In this document: positions 8,947 to 16,594 of the stretch, in pieces
Numbering within the stretch: the first letter of the stretch is position 1
Layout: the number at the start of each line of letters is the position of its first letter
NCBI RefSeq assembly: GCF_039526385.1
Contig: NZ_BAAAIX010000009.1
Span: 62,001 to 126,000, forward strand
Direction: 5' to 3'
Origin: Luteococcus peritonei
Lineage (GTDB): Bacteria; Actinomycetota; Actinomycetes; Propionibacteriales; Propionibacteriaceae
DNA length: 64,000 nucleotides
Translations under genes and position numbers: made by a program
The notes under the pieces: model-generated
What the model saw: the letters and a program-made list of their open reading frames with translations, nothing else
Told to the model about the DNA's origin: nothing
The model's database searches: none

Positions 8947-9100
8947 GCAGGCGAGGGTAGGCGATGGGCCGACGCCGCGTCCGCGAGTCCCGAGCGAGCC
9001 CTCAAGGGCGGGTGCAGACGAGGGCCGCCGGTTTGGTTTCGGCCGTTCTGCCTGAGAAACTGCTCAACGCAGCACTTCTCGGCATCGTCAGGAGGGGCCC

Positions 9101-9970
9101 GTGGCTCGCAGCGCAATCCGTGTCACCACGGCGATTGCCGCGCTCACCGCCGGCCTGTCCGCAGTGCTCCCGACGGCCGGGGCACTGCCCACCGAGCAGC
9201 CGACCAAGGCCGCGCGCGCCGCGACCACCGGCAACCCGGTCACCGGCATCCCCACGCCCTGCAGGGCCAACCACGCCTACCCCGAGGGCGCTACGCCCGC
9301 CGAGGTGCGACGCCAGCTGCAGGCCTTCAGCGGCATGAAGCTGGTGGGCGGCGGCTGGGATGCGGGTGCCAATGCCGGGATCGTGCGGATCGTCTGGGAG
9401 ACCCTCGACGGGCTCAACTGCACCGACTACCTCGACGTGATCCGTCGCAACAACCCGAAGATCGATCTGAACGCCGCCCCCACCCGCAGCTGGGCCTGGG
9501 GCGACTGGGGCCTGACCCGCCCCGGGGCGCTCACCCTCGACTTCGCGAAGTGGCAGCAGGCCTACCAGGGCGGAGACAAGGGACGCCTGGTGCGGATCCT
9601 GGTGCACGAGCTGGGCCATGCCTACTCCCGTAGCCCGCAGGCGCAGGCCTCCTACAACGGCTTCAACCGGCTCTACGCGCGGGGCGGCAACTTCGGCCCC
9701 TATGCCTACAACCTGAACGAGAACTTTTCCGAGGTGATCGGCTACTACGTGGCCCGCTGCGCCAAGGACAATCCCTACCAGGACAAGAAGTTCGCGCCCT
9801 ACTACCAGCACGTGAAGAGCACCGTCTTCAAGGGCAAGGAGTTCGGCCCGGCTCCCGGCGCGAAGCCGAACTGCTCGCTGGCCACCCCGGCGCCCGCCCG
9901 CACGACGCCGCAGGCGCCCGTCCGACTGCCCAAGGACGACCTCGAGCCGCAGCCCGACGTCGAGCGCTGA
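9101..9970 (+). CDS. Secreted putative zinc metalloprotease (HELGH)
   Basis: 289 residues starting at GTG 9101, preceded by GGAGGGG. Residues 1-30 are a Sec signal peptide: a basic start, a hydrophobic core (TAIAALTAGLSAVLP) and an Ala-rich cleavage site near TAGA. HELGH at 169-173 gives two zinc histidines and the catalytic Glu, and NENFSEVIGYYV about 40 residues on can give the third ligand. Cysteines at 54, 107 and 220 may form disulfides. The C-terminal 30 residues are Pro-rich. It is a minimal gluzincin-like protein, otherwise of no family I recognise. The target is unknown. Confidence 0.75.
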   Translation: MARSAIRVTTAIAALTAGLSAVLPTAGALPTEQPTKAARAATTGNPVTGIPTPCRANHAYPEGATPAEVRRQLQAFSGMKLVGGGWDAGANAGIVRIVWETLDGLNCTDYLDVIRRNNPKIDLNAAPTRSWAWGDWGLTRPGALTLDFAKWQQAYQGGDKGRLVRILVHELGHAYSRSPQAQASYNGFNRLYARGGNFGPYAYNLNENFSEVIGYYVARCAKDNPYQDKKFAPYYQHVKSTVFKGKEFGPAPGAKPNCSLATPAPARTTPQAPVRLPKDDLEPQPDVER

Positions 9971-10141
9971 GGCCCTGCCGCCAGGTGCTGGTCGGGTCTT
10001 GGGTTGCCGCTCCCGCCGGGCCGTAGCACGTCCGTGGGCGGACTCGTGGCCCGGGCGGAGTACTGGCAGGCCCTGTCGGGCCGGCGTCGCGGCGCGCAAC
10101 AATGGGGGACAGACAGATTCCTTTCCCTCAAGGAGAAGCAC

Positions 10142-11191
10142 ATGCCCGAGGTCCTCGCCTACGCGACCGACGACAAGAACTGCCAGTTCCACAAGACCAC
10201 CATCACCCGCCGCGAGCCCGGACCCACCGAGGTCTTCTTCCAGGTGAAGTACGCCGGCATCTGCCACTCCGACATCCACACCGCCCGCGAGGAGTGGGGC
10301 CCGGTCAACTTCCCGCTGGTCCCCGGCCACGAGCTGGCCGGCATCGTCACCCAGGTGGGCTCCGAGGTCACCAAGTTCCAGGTGGGCGACAAGGTCGGCG
10401 TCGGCTGCTTCGTCGACTCCTGCGGCGAGTGCGAGTACTGCCAGCAGGGTGAGGAGCAGTTCTGCACCTCCACCGAGAAGCCCGTCGTCATGACCTACGC
10501 CTCCACCGGCCGCGACGGCAAGCCCACCGACGGCGGCTACAGCCAGGGCATCACCGTGGAGCAGGACTACGTGCTGCGCATCCCGGACTCCATCCCCTTC
10601 GAGAAGGCGGCGCCGCTGCTGTGCGCCGGCATCACCACCTACTCCCCGCTGAAGCGATGGGGTGCCGGTGAGGGCAAGAAGGTGGCCGTGGTCGGCATGG
10701 GTGGCCTGGGGCACATGGCCGTGCAGATCGCCGCTGCCATGGGCGCCGAGGTCAGCGTCATCAGCCAGACCATGAGCAAGGAGGCCGACGGCAAGAAGTT
10801 CGGCGCCAGCCACTACTACGCCACCAGCGAGGAGGGCACCCTCAAGAAGCTCAGGGGCACCTTCGACATGGTGCTGTCCACCATCAGTGCGGACTACGAC
10901 GTCGACGCCCTGCTCGGCACCCTCAAGGTGGGTGGCGCGCTGGTCAACGTCGGCGCGCCCGAGAAGCCGGTCGACGTCGCCGTCTTCAGCCTGATCATCG
11001 GCAACAAGATCTTCGCCGGCTCCAACATCGGCGGCATCGCCGAGACCCAGGAGATGCTCGACTTCTGCGGCGAGCACGGCATCGCCCCCGTCGTCGAGGT
11101 CATCTCCGGCGACCAGATCACCGAGGCCTACGACAAGGTCGTGGAGTCCAAGGTCCGCTACCGCTACGTGATCGACACCAGCACGTTCTGA
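10142..11191 (+). CDS. Zinc-dependent alcohol dehydrogenase (cinnamyl-ADH-like)
   Basis: 349 residues, MDR superfamily. AAGGAG at 10130-10135 fixes the ATG. Catalytic zinc ligands are in CHSDIHTAREEW and GHELAGIV. The structural zinc site is CGECEYCQQGEEQFC. The Rossmann loop is VVGMGGLGHMAVQ. The group resembles NADP-dependent aldehyde reductases of the YahK/CAD type that interconvert alcohols and aldehydes. The gene stands alone, followed within 15 bp by the 84-bp repeat array. Confidence 0.92.
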   Translation: MPEVLAYATDDKNCQFHKTTITRREPGPTEVFFQVKYAGICHSDIHTAREEWGPVNFPLVPGHELAGIVTQVGSEVTKFQVGDKVGVGCFVDSCGECEYCQQGEEQFCTSTEKPVVMTYASTGRDGKPTDGGYSQGITVEQDYVLRIPDSIPFEKAAPLLCAGITTYSPLKRWGAGEGKKVAVVGMGGLGHMAVQIAAAMGAEVSVISQTMSKEADGKKFGASHYYATSEEGTLKKLRGTFDMVLSTISADYDVDALLGTLKVGGALVNVGAPEKPVDVAVFSLIIGNKIFAGSNIGGIAETQEMLDFCGEHGIAPVVEVISGDQITEAYDKVVESKVRYRYVIDTSTF

Positions 11192-11204
11192 TCGCGAGGG
11201 GGAC

Positions 11205-11567
11205 GACCCCCTCGGACCCCCGGGCACTCGCGCGCCTCGCTCCTCGCTGGCTCGGAGCGGCGCTCGTGTCAGGAAGGGCTCGGGGGGCGACCCCCTCGGA
11301 CCCCCGGGCACTCGCGCGCCCCGCTCCTCGCAGGCTCGGAGCGGCGCTCGTGTCAGGAAGGGCTCGGGGGGCGACCCCCTCGGACCCCCGGGCACTCGCG
11401 CGCCCCGCTCCTCGCAGGCTCGGAGCTGCGCTCGTGTCAGGAAGGGCTCGGGAGACGACCCCCTCGGACCCCCGGGCACTCGCGCGCCTCGCTCCTCGCT
11501 GGCTCGGAGCTGCGCTCGTGTCAGGAAGGGCTCGGGAGACGACCCCCTCGGACCCCCGGGCACTCGC
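11205..11567. repeat. 84-bp tandem repeat, four full units plus a partial fifth
   Basis: The mark GACCCCCTCGG recurs at 11205, 11289, 11373, 11457 and 11541, exactly 84 bp apart. Units differ by only a few bases, for example GCTGG or GCAGG and GCGGC or GCTGC. Each contains a stem-loop in which GCTCC pairs with GGAGC inside outer GCGCC/GGCGC arms. Because 84 is divisible by 3, false open frames run through it. It lies directly behind the alcohol dehydrogenase gene. It has no CRISPR architecture, since there are no distinct spacers. Confidence 0.9.
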
Positions 11568-11587
11568 CATCGCGGCGCCTGCCTCGG

Positions 11588-11656
11588 GATCACGGCCTGA
11601 CGGTGCTCATCACGGCTGCTGCAACAGGGGCGATGACGAGCGAACGGCCGTGATCA
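11588..11656. repeat. Imperfect palindromic intergenic element (GATCACGGCC type)
   Basis: GATCACGGCC near 11588 and GGCCGTGATC near 11645 form inverted ends around a core containing GCTGCAACAGGGGCGATGACG. A related core (TTGCTGCAGGGGCGATG) recurs at about 28206 and a looser one near 28347, so this is a small local family. Confidence 0.5.
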
Positions 11657-11700
11657 GCCGCGGGTGCCGCTGCTGCGGTGAGGCCACCGATCAAGACGAA

Positions 11701-11773
11701 TGAAAAATCAGGCCCAAAACGGGGGTCGGATTGGATAATCCAATCCGACCCCCGTTTTCGTCGCGATTTTTCA
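11701..11773. terminator. Very strong bidirectional terminator (43-bp near-perfect palindrome)
   Basis: 11716-11736 and 11738-11758 are perfect reverse complements around one base, with AAAAC and GTTTT ends that give a T-tract on either strand. TGAAAAATC (11701-11709) and GATTTTTCA (11765-11773) form a second outer pair. It separates the alcohol dehydrogenase region from the converging metallo-beta-lactamase gene. Confidence 0.9.
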
Positions 11774-11789
11774 CCAGCCCCGGGGAGCC

Positions 11790-13652
11790 TCAGTCCTCCT
11801 GCCCCGCGGGCGCCCGGTCCACAGGTGAGTCCGGTGCCTGCGGCGCTGGCTGGGGCGCCGATCCCCCAAGGACCGACGAGCCGGGGGAGGCGGGCCTCGG
11901 GCCGCCCACCTGTTCGACGCCGGTGATCCGGCCGCCGTCGAGCGAGAGGAAGAGCACCACCTCGCGGCCGGCGGCCAGTCCCCGGGCCACCGCCCGTCGG
12001 CCGGCGTCCACCAGGTCCACCAGCTCGAAGCCGCGCAGCTCCTGCGCCCAGACGGAGGTGTCCGCCGTCGCGCCGTCCACCAGCACCGGCCCGGCCAGCA
12101 CCTGCGCCAGGGCAGCACCGTCGCCGGACTCGAGCGCCCGCGCCATCCGGTTGGCCAGCTGCAGCGTGGTCAGCCCGCCGCTCGCCGACGGGGCAGGCGT
12201 CGTCGTGGCCGGCGGCACCACCACCGGGCTGCCGACGTGGTCCGGGGTGGGCACCTCGGGGGCCGGCTGCGCCGCCCCGGCCTCCACCGAGACCACCTCG
12301 CCGTGTCGCGGGACCACGCAGGTGATGCCGAACTCGGTCACGATGCGCTGCTTGAGCGCCTCGGCGGAGTCCGGCTCGCCGTGCACCAGGTAGACGGTGC
12401 GCGGCTTGCGGGGCAGGTCGCGCAGCCAGTCGAGCAGGTCGGAGCAGTCGGCGTGGACACTGAACTCCTTGTCCTGCACGATCGTGGCCCGCACCGGCAC
12501 GTAGCGGCCGTGCATCTTCAGTTCCTTGGCGCCGTCCAGCAGCATCCGTCCGCGGGTGCCCGCGCCCTGGTAGCCGGTCAGCACCACCGAGTGCCGCGGG
12601 TCGGGCAGCATGTGCTCCAGGTGGTGCACCACCCGGCCGCCGGTGGCCATGCCCGAGGAGCTGATGATGATGCAGGGGAACTTCGGGTCGTTCAGCGCCA
12701 TCGACTCCTCCGCCGAGGTCACCTCACGCAGCCCCTTCAGGTCGGTGAAGTCGTCGACGTGGATGTCGGGACGCAGCTCCTCGGAGCTGCGGTAGACCTT
12801 CAGCGCGGCCAGCGCCATCGGGGAGTTCACGAAGACCGGCACCTCCGGGATCCGCCCGGCCTTGCGCATCTCGGTGACCACCTTGAGCACCGCCTCGGTG
12901 CGGTCCACCGCGAAGGCGGGCACCAGCACCGAGCCGCCGCGGGCCACGGTGCGTCGGATGGTCTCGGCGAACTCCTCGTGGGGCAGCCCCTCGGGCTCCG
13001 GGTGCTCCCGGTCGCCGTAGGTGGACTCCATCAGCACGTGGTCGGCACCCTGCGGCACCCCGCGCGGCTTCAGCACCGGATGGTCGTGGCGGCCCAGGTC
13101 TCCGGAGAAGAGGATGGAGCGGCCCTCGTGGGTCAGGTTCACGCAGGCCGAGCCCAGGATGTGCCCCGCCCGGGTGAGCCGCACCATGAGGCCCTCGCGC
13201 AGGTCCACGTCGACGTCGAAGTCGATCGGCCGGAACAGCCGCATGGTGGTCTGCACGTCCTCCTGCGTGTACAGCGCCAGCGGCGGGTTGTGCTTGGACC
13301 AGCCGCCCTCGGCGGCATCCTTCGCGTCCTGCTCCTGCAGGTGGGCGGAGTCCATCAGCACGATCTCGGCCAGCTCGATGGTGTCCGGTGTGCACCAGAT
13401 GGTGCCCCGGAAACCGGCCTTGACCAGCGCCGGGATGTAGCCGCAGTGGTCCAGGTGGGCGTGGGTGAGCAGCAGGTCGCTGATCGATCCGGGATCCACC
13501 GGGAACTTCGCCCAGTTCATCTCCCGCCACCGCTTCTCGCCCTGGAACAGGCCTGCGTCGACCAGCACCCTGCGATCCCCGATGGTGACCAGGTGCTTGG
13601 ATCCGGTGACGGTGCCCGCGGCACCAAGGAACGTCAGTGTCATCTGTGCCAT
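11790..13652 (-). CDS. Beta-CASP metallo-beta-lactamase RNase-like protein with a C-terminal extension
   Basis: 620 residues. The metallo-beta-lactamase core has LTHAHLDHCGYIP (zinc motif 2), TRAGHILGSACVNL and LFSGDLGRHDHP. The beta-CASP insert and the ISSSGMATGGRVVHHL segment follow, and FSVHADCSDLLDWL and YLVHGEPDSAEALKQRI close the RNA-specificity domain. This group includes CPSF73/YSH1-like and RNase J-related ribonucleases. Residues from about 465 add a Pro-rich linker, a helical/beta module of about 90 residues and an acidic Pro-rich tail that most relatives lack. RNA turnover is the likely role. The gene ends at the strong terminator 11701-11773. Confidence 0.88.
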   Translation of the reverse strand: MAQMTLTFLGAAGTVTGSKHLVTIGDRRVLVDAGLFQGEKRWREMNWAKFPVDPGSISDLLLTHAHLDHCGYIPALVKAGFRGTIWCTPDTIELAEIVLMDSAHLQEQDAKDAAEGGWSKHNPPLALYTQEDVQTTMRLFRPIDFDVDVDLREGLMVRLTRAGHILGSACVNLTHEGRSILFSGDLGRHDHPVLKPRGVPQGADHVLMESTYGDREHPEPEGLPHEEFAETIRRTVARGGSVLVPAFAVDRTEAVLKVVTEMRKAGRIPEVPVFVNSPMALAALKVYRSSEELRPDIHVDDFTDLKGLREVTSAEESMALNDPKFPCIIISSSGMATGGRVVHHLEHMLPDPRHSVVLTGYQGAGTRGRMLLDGAKELKMHGRYVPVRATIVQDKEFSVHADCSDLLDWLRDLPRKPRTVYLVHGEPDSAEALKQRIVTEFGITCVVPRHGEVVSVEAGAAQPAPEVPTPDHVGSPVVVPPATTTPAPSASGGLTTLQLANRMARALESGDGAALAQVLAGPVLVDGATADTSVWAQELRGFELVDLVDAGRRAVARGLAAGREVVLFLSLDGGRITGVEQVGGPRPASPGSSVLGGSAPQPAPQAPDSPVDRAPAGQED

Positions 13653-13784
13653 GCCACCACTGTGACCCTCCCGGGGCGTGCGGGGAAGGGAATGCGAGAA
13701 GGTTCACCAGCTTGCCAGCTTCACGTCGACGGACCGGCCGCCCGGCCTGCAGCCGGCCACCGGAGCCTGTGGCAGGATGGGCGG

Positions 13785-13930
13785 CAGACGCCCCGGCGTC
13801 ACAACTGCACAACGACACCCCGACGGGTGCGAGGAAGCCGGATGAGCCGGCACGGTCGCGCCACTGTGATCGTCGCCCACGGGCGACGGGAGTCAGGAAC
13901 TCCCCCGTCGAGGTTCCGACCAACGAGACG
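13785..13930 (+). promoter_or_regulatory. Cobalamin riboswitch upstream of cbiM
   Basis: The conserved B12-box core is present: GAGGAAGCCGGATGAGCCGG followed by the CGCGCCACTGTGATCG block, then GGGAGTCAGGAACTCCC. A small hairpin (GAGA/TCTC near 13927-13941) lies just before the AAGGAG ribosome site, so control is probably at translation start. When cobalamin is plentiful the cobalt uptake operon should be shut. Exact ends are approximate. Confidence 0.9.
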
Positions 13931-13953
13931 CGCCATCTCGTGAAGGAGACTCC

Positions 13954-14637
13954 ATGCACATCGCAGAAGGCTTTCTGCCGCCCGTCCAGTGCGCCATCTG
14001 GTACGCCGCCTCCGCACCCTTCGTCGTCCACGGTGCCCGCGCCGTGATCGCCGAGTCGCGCAGGAATCCCGAGAACAAGCTGCTGCTGGCCGCCGCCGGC
14101 GCCTTCACCTTCGTCCTCTCGGCCATCAAGCTGCCCTCGGTCACCGGCTCCTCCTCGCACCCCACCGGCACCGGCCTGGGCGCGATCCTCTTCCGACCAC
14201 CCGTGATGGCCTTCCTCGGCACGGTGGTGCTGCTCTTCCAGGCCCTGCTGCTGGCCCACGGCGGCATCACCACGCTCGGCGCCAATGTCTTCTCGATGGC
14301 CGTCGCCGGACCCTGGCTGGGCTACGGCGCCTACCGGCTGTCCCAGCGGCTCCACCTGCCCGGTTGGGCCGCCGTCTTCGCGGCCATGTTCGTCGCCGAC
14401 CTGGCCACCTACTGCGTCACCTCGCTGCAGCTGGCGTTGGCCTACCCCGACGCCTCCACCGGCATCGCGGGCTCCGCCGCCAAGTTCCTCTCCCTCTTCG
14501 CGCTGACCCAGATCCCGCTGGCCGTGATGGAGGGCCTGCTCGGCATCCTGGTGATGGGCTTCCTGGCCCGCGTCGCCCCCGAGGACCTGCGCCGGCTCGG
14601 CGTGACCGCCACCCAGCAGGGGGTGGCCCATGTCTGA
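13954..14637 (+). CDS. cbiM: Cobalt ECF transporter S component CbiM
   Basis: 227 residues with six to seven membrane segments. The N-terminal MHIAEGFLPP supplies the amino group and His2 that coordinate Co2+ in CbiM proteins. LPSVTGSSSHPTGTGLG is the second conserved metal-site loop. AAGGAG precedes the ATG at a good distance. It binds cobalt at the membrane and works with CbiN, CbiQ and CbiO encoded next to it. The frame overlaps cbiN by 8 bp, and the cobalamin riboswitch lies just upstream. Confidence 0.95.
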   Translation: MHIAEGFLPPVQCAIWYAASAPFVVHGARAVIAESRRNPENKLLLAAAGAFTFVLSAIKLPSVTGSSSHPTGTGLGAILFRPPVMAFLGTVVLLFQALLLAHGGITTLGANVFSMAVAGPWLGYGAYRLSQRLHLPGWAAVFAAMFVADLATYCVTSLQLALAYPDASTGIAGSAAKFLSLFALTQIPLAVMEGLLGILVMGFLARVAPEDLRRLGVTATQQGVAHV

Positions 14638-14986
14638 GCGCACTGCCTCCCGATGGAAGGTGGTCGGCCTGCTGCTGGCCATCGTCGCCATCTTCGCCCT
14701 CTGCCTCGCCCTGGCCCCCAAGCCCTCCGGCGACGGGGAATCCTTCGGTGGCACGGATGCCGCGGTCACCGAGGTGCTCGAGGAGCAGGGGGTCGAGCCC
14801 TGGTTCAGCTCGGTCTTCCAGCCCGGCAGCAGCGAGATCGAGTCCGGACTGTTCGCCCTCCAGGCCGCCCTCGGCGGCGGGGTGCTCGGCTACGCCCTGG
14901 GCAACCTGCGGGGCCGTCGCAGCGCCCGACGCCCTGCCCCCGTCGTGCCGGAGCAGGTGGACGACGGTGCACGCGAGCGTCCTTGA
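14630..14986 (+). CDS. cbiN: Cobalt transporter accessory subunit CbiN
   Basis: 118 residues. Two membrane helices (VVGLLLAIVAIFALCLAL and ALGGGVLGYALG) flank an extracytoplasmic loop, and PWFSSVFQPGSSEIESGLFALQAALGG, which carries the family signature, leads into the second helix. CbiN inserts its loop into CbiM to allow Co2+ entry. Start and stop overlap cbiM and cbiQ, in line with co-translation. The C-terminal 25 residues are Arg/Pro-rich and not conserved. Confidence 0.93.
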   Translation: MSERTASRWKVVGLLLAIVAIFALCLALAPKPSGDGESFGGTDAAVTEVLEEQGVEPWFSSVFQPGSSEIESGLFALQAALGGGVLGYALGNLRGRRSARRPAPVVPEQVDDGARERP

Positions 14987-15737
14987 CGACGCGGCCTGGG
15001 CCTCGTCCTGGCGTCGCCACCAGGTGGGGGAGAAGGTGGTGCTGAGCCTCGGGCTGGTGCTCACCGCCCTGCTCGCCCCCGCCTGGCCCGGCTGCCTGCT
15101 GGTGGCGCTGGCCGCGCTCGGCCTGATGCTGTTGTCCGCCCGGGTCAGACCGCGCGTGCTGGCGCTGGTGGTGGCCGCACCGCTGGCCTTCGTCGCGGTG
15201 GGCGTGCTGCCCGTCGCGGTCCAGGTGGGCGGGACTCCCGTCGACGCCTGGTGGCAGCGCGGCCCCTTCTCGGTGGGTGGGGCCAGCCTGCGACGTGCCG
15301 CCGAGCTGGCCGCCCACTCCGTCGCCGGCGCCCTGGCGATGGTGCTGCTGGCCACCACCACCCCGATCAGCGACCTGCTGGCCTGGGCCCGCCGCTGTCA
15401 CCTGCCCGCCCCGCTGGTGGAGGTGGCCGGGCTCACCTACCGGCTGCTGTGGGTGCTGCTGGCCAGCGTCCTGACCATCCGCGAGGCGCAGCACGCCCGG
15501 CTGGGTGATGCCGCCCCGCTGGGTCGGCGGCTGGCCACCAGCGGTGCGACCGTCGGTTCCGTGCTGGTGCGCTCCTGGGAGGGGGCGCGACGGCTCGAGG
15601 ACGGCCTGGCGGGACGCGGCTACACCGGTCCGCTGCCCACGTTGCAGCAGGCGCCGGCCGCCTCACACCCGCTGCGGCTCGGCGTCGTGGCGGTGCTGGC
15701 CGCCATCTGGGCCTGCTGCTGGGTGGTCGCCCGGTGA
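14967..15737 (+). CDS. cbiQ: Cobalt ECF transporter T component CbiQ
   Basis: About 256 residues from the GTG at 14967, overlapping cbiN by 20 bp. It has about five membrane helices and the ECF-T coupling helices with Ala-Arg-Gly-like motifs: LEDGLAGRGYTGPL is the second coupling motif, and WARRCHLPAPLVEVAGLTYR precedes it. It couples CbiM to the CbiO ATPase. The start is set by overlap and by where family likeness begins (HQVGEKVVLSL). Its stop overlaps the cbiO start by 4 bp. Confidence 0.9.
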   Translation: MHASVLDDAAWASSWRRHQVGEKVVLSLGLVLTALLAPAWPGCLLVALAALGLMLLSARVRPRVLALVVAAPLAFVAVGVLPVAVQVGGTPVDAWWQRGPFSVGGASLRRAAELAAHSVAGALAMVLLATTTPISDLLAWARRCHLPAPLVEVAGLTYRLLWVLLASVLTIREAQHARLGDAAPLGRRLATSGATVGSVLVRSWEGARRLEDGLAGRGYTGPLPTLQQAPAASHPLRLGVVAVLAAIWACCWVVAR

Positions 15738-16594
15738 GCGTGTTCCCGACGACGGCGCCCGCGGTGCTCGCCGCCCGCGGCCTGGTGGCCGGCCACGGCA
15801 GCCATCGGGTGCTGGACGGCGCCGACCTGCAGCTGCCGCGCGGTCGCCGCACCGCCCTGCTGGGCGCCAACGGCTCCGGCAAGACCACCCTGCTGCGCTG
15901 CCTGTCCGGCGCGCACCGGCCCTGGCCGGGAAGCGTGCAGCGCCCCGACGCGGCCCTGGAGCACTCCCGCGCCGGGCTGCGGGAGCACCGTCGCCGGGTT
16001 CAGCTGGTGCTGCAGGATCCCGACGACCAGCTCTTCAGCGCCGACGTGCGCGCCGACATCTCCTTCGGCCCAATGAACCTGGGCCTGCCCGAGTCCGAGG
16101 TGCGCGAACGGGTGGCCGAGGCGCTGGCGCTGCTGGGTCTGGAGGCCCTGGCCGACCGCCCCACCCACCAGCTCTCCCACGGCGAGCGCAAGCGGGTGGC
16201 CACCGCCGGCGCCGTGGCGATGCGGCCCGAGGTGCTGCTGCTCGACGAGCCCACCGCCGGCCTCGACCCGGTGGGCGTCCACGAGCTGCTGGCCGCCCTG
16301 GAGCGGCTGCACACCGCCGGCACCACCGTCCTGCTCTCCACCCACGACGTCGACCTGGCCCTGGCCTGGGCCGACGAGGTGGCCGTGGTGCTGGACGGCC
16401 GGGTGCACCAAGGGGCGCCCACCGACCTGCTGGCCGACGGCGAGCTGCTGCAGCGCGCCCGGCTGCACCGGCCCTGGCCGCTGGAGCTCGCCGCCCGGCT
16501 GCACCTGCCCGGTGCGCCCCGCACCCTCGACGACCTGTACCACCTGCTGGCCGGCTCCCCGGCCGGCGCCGACCCCACCCCCAGGAGGGCCTGA
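15734..16594 (+). CDS. cbiO: Cobalt ECF transporter ATPase CbiO
   Basis: 286 residues starting at GTG within GTGA. Walker A is GANGSGKTT, the Q-loop is QLVLQDPDDQLFS (the DPDDQ form is typical of CbiO), the signature is LSHGERKRVA, Walker B is VLLLDEPTAGLD, and the switch is STHDVDLAL. The second Gly of the usual LSGG signature is His here, a substitution to note. It supplies energy to CbiMNQ. The stop TGA shares its A with the ATG of the chelatase gene (TGATG). Confidence 0.93.
   Translation: MSVFPTTAPAVLAARGLVAGHGSHRVLDGADLQLPRGRRTALLGANGSGKTTLLRCLSGAHRPWPGSVQRPDAALEHSRAGLREHRRRVQLVLQDPDDQLFSADVRADISFGPMNLGLPESEVRERVAEALALLGLEALADRPTHQLSHGERKRVATAGAVAMRPEVLLLDEPTAGLDPVGVHELLAALERLHTAGTTVLLSTHDVDLALAWADEVAVVLDGRVHQGAPTDLLADGELLQRARLHRPWPLELAARLHLPGAPRTLDDLYHLLAGSPAGADPTPRRA

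Noticed and set aside
11205..11567. CRISPR array
   Set aside because: The whole 84-bp unit is conserved with no unique spacers, and there are no cas genes.
9002..11593. An 863-codon minus-strand frame across the protease, dehydrogenase and 84-bp repeats
   Set aside because: It runs through the repeat only because the unit is a multiple of 3, and covers two real genes in antisense.
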